Shown: in pieces, positions 6,038-10,178 of the stretch
Layout: each line of letters opens with the position of its first letter
How positions within the stretch are numbered: the stretch's first letter is position 1
NCBI GenBank assembly: GCA_041655055.1
Contig: JBBAGE010000085.1
Span: 1-10,178 of the forward strand
Reading direction: 5' to 3'
Length of the DNA stretch: 10,178 bases
Source: JBBAGE01 sp041655055
Lineage (GTDB): Bacteria > Pseudomonadota > Alphaproteobacteria > Rhodobacterales > Rhodobacteraceae
Program-made: the position numbers and the translations under genes
Notes under the pieces: generated by a model
Told to the model about the DNA's origin: nothing
Database searches by the model: none
The model's input: only the letters and a program-made list of their open reading frames with translations

Positions 6038-6065
6038 TTGACGGCGGGCATGTTCACGCTAGGTC
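6038..6065 (+). promoter_or_regulatory. Candidate promoter for the cytochrome gene
   Basis: TTGACG (6038-6043), a 16-bp spacer and TAGGTC (6060-6065). The -35 is good (5/6) and the -10 poor. It lies in the 83-bp gap between the small membrane protein and the cytochrome gene. Confidence 0.3.
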
Positions 6066-6101
6066 AAGCGGATATCTGTCTGCCCGGAACAGGAGCAAGC
6101 C

Positions 6102-6584
6102 ATGAGCGTCAAGATATCCTCTCTTATCGCCGCGATGATCCTTACCAGTGGGCTGGGCGCCGGTATCGCACTGGCGCAAGATGCCCCCGAGGCCGATGCC
6201 GCAATCGCCAATGCGATCAAGGCGCGCCAGTCACATATGCGGCTTAATGAATTCAATTTGGGCGCTTTGGGCGCCATTGCGCAGGAACGCGTGCCTTATG
6301 ATGCCGAACGCGCGGTTGCGGCTGCGTCCAACCTGTTGGCTTTGGCGCGGTTTTCCCATGCGGGATACTGGCCCGAAGGTTCGGATGCGCAAAGCGTGCA
6401 GGGCACGCGGGCCATGCCCTCGCTCTGGCTCGATGCCGAGGGGGTCAGCGCGCGGATCAGCGCCCTGATCGAGGCGGCCGAGGCCATGCAGACCGCCGCC
6501 GGCACCGATCTGGCCGCCTTGCAAGGCGCGATGGGGCCACTAAGCGAGGCTTGCGGGGCCTGCCACGCGGCTTACCGGCAATAA
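6102..6584 (+). CDS. Periplasmic class II cytochrome c (c-556/c-prime type)
   Basis: A 160-aa precursor. Residues 1-26 form a Sec signal peptide (basic MSVK, hydrophobic core, then IALAQ), with cleavage likely after ALA (24/25) or one or two residues later. The mature protein is helical and ends with the haem-binding CGACH (C151, C154, H155) close to the C-terminus, which defines class II cytochromes c. M46 in RQSHMRLNEFN sits where the c-556 subgroup has its axial methionine, so low-spin electron transfer is more likely than the gas-binding, five-coordinate c-prime form (inference). Haem would be attached in the periplasm by the Ccm system. The ATG has a clear AGGAG at 6091-6095, 6 nt upstream. 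The stop lies 4 bp from the convergent nadC stop. Confidence 0.92.
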   Translation: MSVKISSLIAAMILTSGLGAGIALAQDAPEADAAIANAIKARQSHMRLNEFNLGALGAIAQERVPYDAERAVAAASNLLALARFSHAGYWPEGSDAQSVQGTRAMPSLWLDAEGVSARISALIEAAEAMQTAAGTDLAALQGAMGPLSEACGACHAAYRQ

Positions 6585-6588
6585 CGGC

Positions 6589-7440
6589 CTAGAAATCAAG
6601 GCCCAGATCAAGCACTTGCGCCGAATGGGTCAAGGCCCCGGACGAGATATAATCCACCCCGGTCGCGGCCACTTCGGCGATGCGCGCAAGCTGCATCGTG
6701 CCCGATGCCTCGGTCACCATCCGGCCCGCGACGCGGCGGACCGCCTCGGCAAGCGTCGGCGTGTCCATATTATCAAGCAAGACCACATCCGCGCCGCCCA
6801 GGGCCAGCACCTCGTCAAGCTGATCCAGGCGGTCCACCTCGATTTCGACCCGCACCATATGCGATGCACTTGCCCGCGTGGCGTTCAATGCGGCCGCAAT
6901 CCCGCCCGCCGCCGCGATGTGGTTATCCTTGATCAAGATCGCATCCGACAGGCCAAAGCGGTGGTTGAACCCGCCGCCATGCAACACCGCCTGTTTTTCC
7001 ACGATCCGCAAACCCGGCGTGGTCTTGCGCGTGCAGGTGATGCGCGTGGCGGTGCCTTTGGTCTCGGCCACAAAGCGCGCGGTCAGCGATGCCACCCCGC
7101 TAAGCCGCCCGGCGAAATTCAGCGCCACCCGTTCCGCCGACAGGATCGATGCAGCAGAACCGGAAATCTCCATCAATGTATCGCCCGGCGCACAGGCGCT
7201 GCCATCGCCCTTGTGGGTGACGATCTGCAGGCGCGGATCGATCAGCCGGAATGCAATTTCTGCCAGATGCAGCCCCGATACCACGCCAGACGCCCGCGCA
7301 TTCAGCCGGGCGCGATAATGCACATCCCCCGGGATCACCGCGCGGGTGGTGATATCGCCATTCTGCCCCAGATCCTCAAGCAAGGCCGCGCGCACAAGCG
7401 GTTCAAGGATCAGATCAGGCAAACGGTGGGCATGGGTCAT
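6589..7440 (-). CDS. nadC: Nicotinate-nucleotide pyrophosphorylase (quinolinate phosphoribosyltransferase)
   Basis: A 283-aa type II phosphoribosyltransferase that converts quinolinate and PRPP to nicotinate mononucleotide, CO2 and pyrophosphate, the last step of the de novo branch encoded here. Visible motifs are LLEDLGQNGDITT (20-32), the substrate-binding RKTTPG (138-143), HRFGLSDAILIKDNH (160-174) with the catalytic-site lysine K171, the acidic pair EIEVD (199-203), LLDNM (221-225) and the C-terminal SGALTHSA (267-274). Full length. The ATG overlaps the nadB stop as ATGA, so it is the last gene of nadA-nadB-nadC. No intrinsic terminator is seen before the convergent cytochrome gene. Confidence 0.96.
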   Translation of the reverse strand: MTHAHRLPDLILEPLVRAALLEDLGQNGDITTRAVIPGDVHYRARLNARASGVVSGLHLAEIAFRLIDPRLQIVTHKGDGSACAPGDTLMEISGSAASILSAERVALNFAGRLSGVASLTARFVAETKGTATRITCTRKTTPGLRIVEKQAVLHGGGFNHRFGLSDAILIKDNHIAAAGGIAAALNATRASASHMVRVEIEVDRLDQLDEVLALGGADVVLLDNMDTPTLAEAVRRVAGRMVTEASGTMQLARIAEVAATGVDYISSGALTHSAQVLDLGLDF

Positions 7441-8975
7441 GGGGCGGGCTCCTCAAATTCGGTGCGTAGCTGCAGCGCGGCGGCAAGCGTAAGGGTTGAG
7501 CGATGGGCAAAATCGGGATCGGGCTGCGGGAAATCGGCGCGGTAATGCGCGCCACGCGATTCCCGGCGCATCCAGGCGGCAGCAGCGATCAGCGTCGCGG
7601 TGGCCGTCATGTTCAGAAATTGCGGATCGTCGCGATGCGCGGCCTCAAGCGCCGCAATTTCGCGCAGCGCCCGGCGCAGGCCCGTGGCATCGCGCACCAC
7701 GCCGACATGATTGCTCATCACCGCACGCAATGCGCGCACGGCTGTTTCATCCGTGGTGGCGTCTGCCGGGATAAAGCGTAGATGGATTTCGGGCGCATCG
7801 GGCGCGGTAATTTCCGCCGCCATGATCGCTTGGGCACAGGCGCGCGCGTAAACCAGCGCCTCAAGCAAACCGTTCGAGGCCAGCCGGTTCGCGCCATGCA
7901 GCCCGGTGGCCCCGGCCTCGCCGCAGACCCACAGATTACCCAGATTGGTGCTGCCGTCGGGCGCGGTGGCAATGCCGCCCATATGGTAATGCGCCGCCGC
8001 CATCACCGGGATCGGCGCGGCCACGGGATCAAGCCCGGCGCGCGCACAGGCGCTGGCGACGATCGGAAACTGGCTGATCACCCGCGCCCCCAACACCGCG
8101 CGCGTATCAAGCATGGGCCGGTTACCGGCCTGATATTGCGCAAAAATGGCGCGCGCGACAATATCGCGGGGCGCCAGTTCGGCATCGGGATGCAGGGCCT
8201 GCATGAACCGCTCGCCCGCCGCATTGATCAAGATCGCACCTTCGCCGCGCAACGCCTCGGTCGCCAATGGCGCGGGATCTTCGCCCGTGGCAATGGCGGT
8301 GGGGTGAAATTGCACGAATTCCGCATCGGCAATCACGGCACCTGCGCGCGCGGCCATGCCGATCACCTGCCCGCGAATGCGCGGCGGATTGGTGGTCTGG
8401 GCATAAAGCCCGGCCGAGCCACCGCCCGCAAGCAATACCCCCGGCGCGCGGATCAGCACCGGTTCGCTGGGCGCATCGGCCGCCTGCACATGCACGCCGG
8501 TGACGCGGCCGTCGGCCACCTCCAGCCCGCAGGCCAGCACGTTTTCCAGCACCTGAATCGAAGCCGTGGCCCGCACCGCCGCAATCAGCGTGGCCATGAT
8601 GTGATGGCCCGCCTGATCGCCGCCAACGCGCACGACCCGCGCCATGCTATGCGCGGCCTCGCGGCTCAGGACATAGCCGCCGGCGGCGTCGCGATCGAAT
8701 GGCGTGCCGCGCGCGCTCAGCGCAAGGATATGGGCACGCGCATCCGCAGTCACGCGCCGCGCGATATCGGGATCAACCGTGCCCGCGCCTGCGCGCAATG
8801 TATCGGCAGCATGCATTTGCGGGCTGTCGGCCAGATCCATCGCCGCTGCAATGCCGCCCTGCGCCCAGGCCGAGCTTGCCCCCTGCCCCAGAGGATCGGG
8901 TGAAATCACCACAACCGGATGCGGCGCAAATTCAAGCGCGGCATAAAGGGCGGCCATGCCGCCCCCCACGATCAC
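7437..8975 (-). CDS. nadB: L-aspartate oxidase
   Basis: FAD-dependent oxidation of L-aspartate to iminoaspartate, the first step of quinolinate synthesis. Seen in the 512-aa version: the dinucleotide fold IVGGGMAALYAAL at the very N-terminus, SSAWAQGGIAAAM (34-46), FVQFHPTA (220-227), the active-site RGEGA (243-247) and R270 in APRDIVAR, HYHMGG (329-334), and the FAD-binding C-terminal block GANRLASNGLLEALVY (361-376). The coordinates use the GTG at 8973-8975, the nearest conventional start. That start lacks a ribosome-binding site and begins inside the first beta strand. An in-frame CTG at 9003-9005 adds ten residues (LEPVISTARI) and has AGGG 6 nt upstream, so the real start may be 9005. Overlaps nadC by 4 bp; nadA ends just upstream. 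Confidence 0.95.
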   Translation of the reverse strand: MIVGGGMAALYAALEFAPHPVVVISPDPLGQGASSAWAQGGIAAAMDLADSPQMHAADTLRAGAGTVDPDIARRVTADARAHILALSARGTPFDRDAAGGYVLSREAAHSMARVVRVGGDQAGHHIMATLIAAVRATASIQVLENVLACGLEVADGRVTGVHVQAADAPSEPVLIRAPGVLLAGGGSAGLYAQTTNPPRIRGQVIGMAARAGAVIADAEFVQFHPTAIATGEDPAPLATEALRGEGAILINAAGERFMQALHPDAELAPRDIVARAIFAQYQAGNRPMLDTRAVLGARVISQFPIVASACARAGLDPVAAPIPVMAAAHYHMGGIATAPDGSTNLGNLWVCGEAGATGLHGANRLASNGLLEALVYARACAQAIMAAEITAPDAPEIHLRFIPADATTDETAVRALRAVMSNHVGVVRDATGLRRALREIAALEAAHRDDPQFLNMTATATLIAAAAWMRRESRGAHYRADFPQPDPDFAHRSTLTLAAALQLRTEFEEPAP

Positions 8976-9011
8976 GATCCGCGCAGTGCTGATAACCGGT
9001 TCCAGAGCCAG

Positions 9012-9015
9012 CCCT
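9012..9015 (-). promoter_or_regulatory. Ribosome-binding site that would set a CTG start for nadB
   Basis: AGGG overlaps the nadA stop codon and lies 6 nt upstream of an in-frame CTG at 9003-9005. This is the only Shine-Dalgarno-like sequence near the nadB N-terminus; the GTG at 8973-8975 has none. Confidence 0.45.
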
Positions 9016-10063
9016 ACTTGGCAAATGTGCGGCTAAGGTCGATCATGCGCTGCACGGCCACGCGGGCCTTGTCGGCCACCTGCGGATCAACCACGACTTC
9101 TTCGGTCATGGTATGCAGCGACCAGAGCACCTTTTCCAACGTGATTTTCTTCATGAACGGGCACATGTTGCAGGGCTTGGCGAAATCGACTTCGGGCAGT
9201 TCATCGGCGATATTGGAGGCCATGGAACATTCGGTCACCAGCATCGCCTTGGCCGGTTTGTGGCGGTGCACCCAATCGATGATGCCGCTGGTCGATCCGG
9301 TGAAATCCGCCTCGGCCACGACCTCGGGGGTGCATTCGGGATGGGCGATGATCTTGACCTCGGGGTCGGCCTCGCGGTAGGCGCGCAGATCCTCGGCGGT
9401 GTAAAGTTCGTGCACGATGCACGATCCATCCCACCAGACGACCTTTTTGTGGCTAAGGTTCGCGACATTTTGCGCCAGATATTTGTCGGGCGTCATGATC
9501 ACGGTGTCACCCTCGATCGCATTGACGATCTGCAGCGCATTGGCAGATGTGCAGCAGATATCGGATGCGGCTTTGACCTCGGCGGTGGTGTTGACATAGG
9601 ACACGACCGGCGCGCCGGGATATTTGGCGCGCATTTCGGCCACGCCATCGGCGGTGATGCTTTCGGCCAGCGAACAGCCGGCGGTGACATCGGGGATCAG
9701 CACGGTTTTTGACGGGTTGAGGATTTTCGACGTTTCCGCCATGAAATGCACGCCGCACTGGACGATCACATCTTCGTCCACCTCGGTCGCCTTGATCGCA
9801 AGCTGCAGGCTGTCGCCGACGAAATCGGCAATCCCGTGAAAAATATCGGGCGTCATGTAATTATGGGCCAAAATCACGGCATTGCGCTGTTTTTTCAACG
9901 CATTGATCGCCACCACATAGGGCGCATGGATCGCCCAGTCGGCCAGCGGCACGGTGCGGGCCATTTTCTGATAGATATCCTGCGTGGCCTGGGCAAGCTC
10001 CATCGATGGCGCAAGGTCGTAATGCGCGGCCAGCACGGATCGCATTGATGAATAATCGAGCAC
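9014..10063 (-). CDS. nadA: Quinolinate synthase A (4Fe-4S)
   Basis: A 349-aa enzyme that condenses iminoaspartate from NadB with dihydroxyacetone phosphate to quinolinate, using a [4Fe-4S] cluster. Visible features are ILAHNYMTPDIFH (64-76), GDSLQLA (83-89), cluster cysteine C103 in VQCGVHFMAET, the CC pair at 170-171 (one is the second ligand), HPEC (241-244), a TGSTSG phosphate loop (255-260), and PCNMCPFMKK (297-306) carrying the third ligand (C298 or C301). The start was chosen as the GTG at 10061-10063 because GGGGGGAG lies 5 nt upstream; an ATG six codons later has no ribosome-binding site. The frame is open further upstream, but that stretch is not conserved-looking and contains the leader. 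First gene of the nad operon; its TAG is 8 bp from the possible CTG start of nadB. Confidence 0.96.
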   Translation of the reverse strand: MLDYSSMRSVLAAHYDLAPSMELAQATQDIYQKMARTVPLADWAIHAPYVVAINALKKQRNAVILAHNYMTPDIFHGIADFVGDSLQLAIKATEVDEDVIVQCGVHFMAETSKILNPSKTVLIPDVTAGCSLAESITADGVAEMRAKYPGAPVVSYVNTTAEVKAASDICCTSANALQIVNAIEGDTVIMTPDKYLAQNVANLSHKKVVWWDGSCIVHELYTAEDLRAYREADPEVKIIAHPECTPEVVAEADFTGSTSGIIDWVHRHKPAKAMLVTECSMASNIADELPEVDFAKPCNMCPFMKKITLEKVLWSLHTMTEEVVVDPQVADKARVAVQRMIDLSRTFAK

Positions 10064-10095
10064 GCCTACTCCCCCCTGGGTGTTCTTTGGGCCCC

Positions 10096-10126
10096 AATAT
10101 ACGCATGCTGGCCTGCAAGTTCCAGC
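10096..10126 (-). promoter_or_regulatory. Candidate nadABC promoter with overlapping inverted repeat
   Basis: TATATT (10101-10096) is a plausible -10 box about 32 bp upstream of the nadA GTG. Seventeen bp upstream is TGGAAC (10124-10119), a weak -35. An inverted repeat GCTGG-N10-CCAGC spans 10107-10126 across the -35 box and spacer, where a repressor site would be expected. NAD-responsive repression of nad operons is known in alphaproteobacteria, but I cannot match this repeat to a described motif. Confidence 0.3.
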
Positions 10127-10178
10127 CATGTGCAGAAAATGCCGCAGGCAGGCGGCGAAACCCATAGCCGCACCGAAG

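Noticed and set aside
6586..6603. Terminator between the cytochrome gene and nadC
   Set aside because: GGCCT and AGGCC form only a 5-bp stem with an 8-nt loop and no T-run on either strand.
10064..10165. 34-residue N-terminal extension of NadA
   Set aside because: It is Cys/Gly/Arg-rich, covers the likely promoter and ribosome-binding site, and exceeds the usual NadA start; the GTG at 10063 is better supported.

Overview
The window looks like an ordinary, tightly packed piece of an alphaproteobacterial chromosome, most likely from the Rhodobacteraceae. The grounds are the high GC content, the order dusB(nifR3)-ntrB-ntrC, a fused bifunctional IspDF, a class II cytochrome c of the c-556 type, and a nadA-nadB-nadC operon. 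No mobile element, CRISPR array, rRNA or tRNA was found.

Left part (1-2526, minus strand): dusB (TTG start) overlaps ntrB by 4 bp (ATGA). A 178-bp spacer follows, then ntrC, of which only the first 92 codons of the receiver domain are inside the window. NtrB is the nitrogen-sensing histidine kinase that phosphorylates NtrC; DusB is a tRNA dihydrouridine synthase that classically shares this operon in Rhodobacter. The spacer is the least ordinary part of the window. It holds three copies of an 18-bp repeat, a perfect short hairpin, and a 60-codon ORF that exactly bridges the ntrB stop and the ntrC start.

Middle part (2660-4793, plus strand): ispDF, pgpA and a stand-alone CinA C-terminal domain gene (pncC type) form a translationally coupled operon with 1- and 4-bp overlaps. 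It covers isoprenoid precursor synthesis, phosphatidylglycerol synthesis and NMN deamidation. A divergent promoter region of about 130 bp separates it from dusB. At its 3' end it meets a convergent RatA/Coq10-like gene and overlaps it by 4 bp.

Right part: divergently from the RatA-like gene runs hpt (purine salvage), coupled by ATGA to an unlisted 52-aa single-span membrane protein. A periplasmic c-556-type cytochrome follows. It converges, 4 bp apart, on the minus-strand operon nadA-nadB-nadC (about 10063 to 6589), which encodes the complete de novo route from aspartate to nicotinate mononucleotide. nadA uses a GTG start. nadB has no ATG start and may begin at a non-standard CTG.

No novel multi-gene system is evident. 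The points worth a second look are the ntrB-ntrC spacer, the unusual start codons of dusB and nadB, the small membrane protein after hpt, and candidate regulatory sites upstream of dusB/ispDF and nadA.
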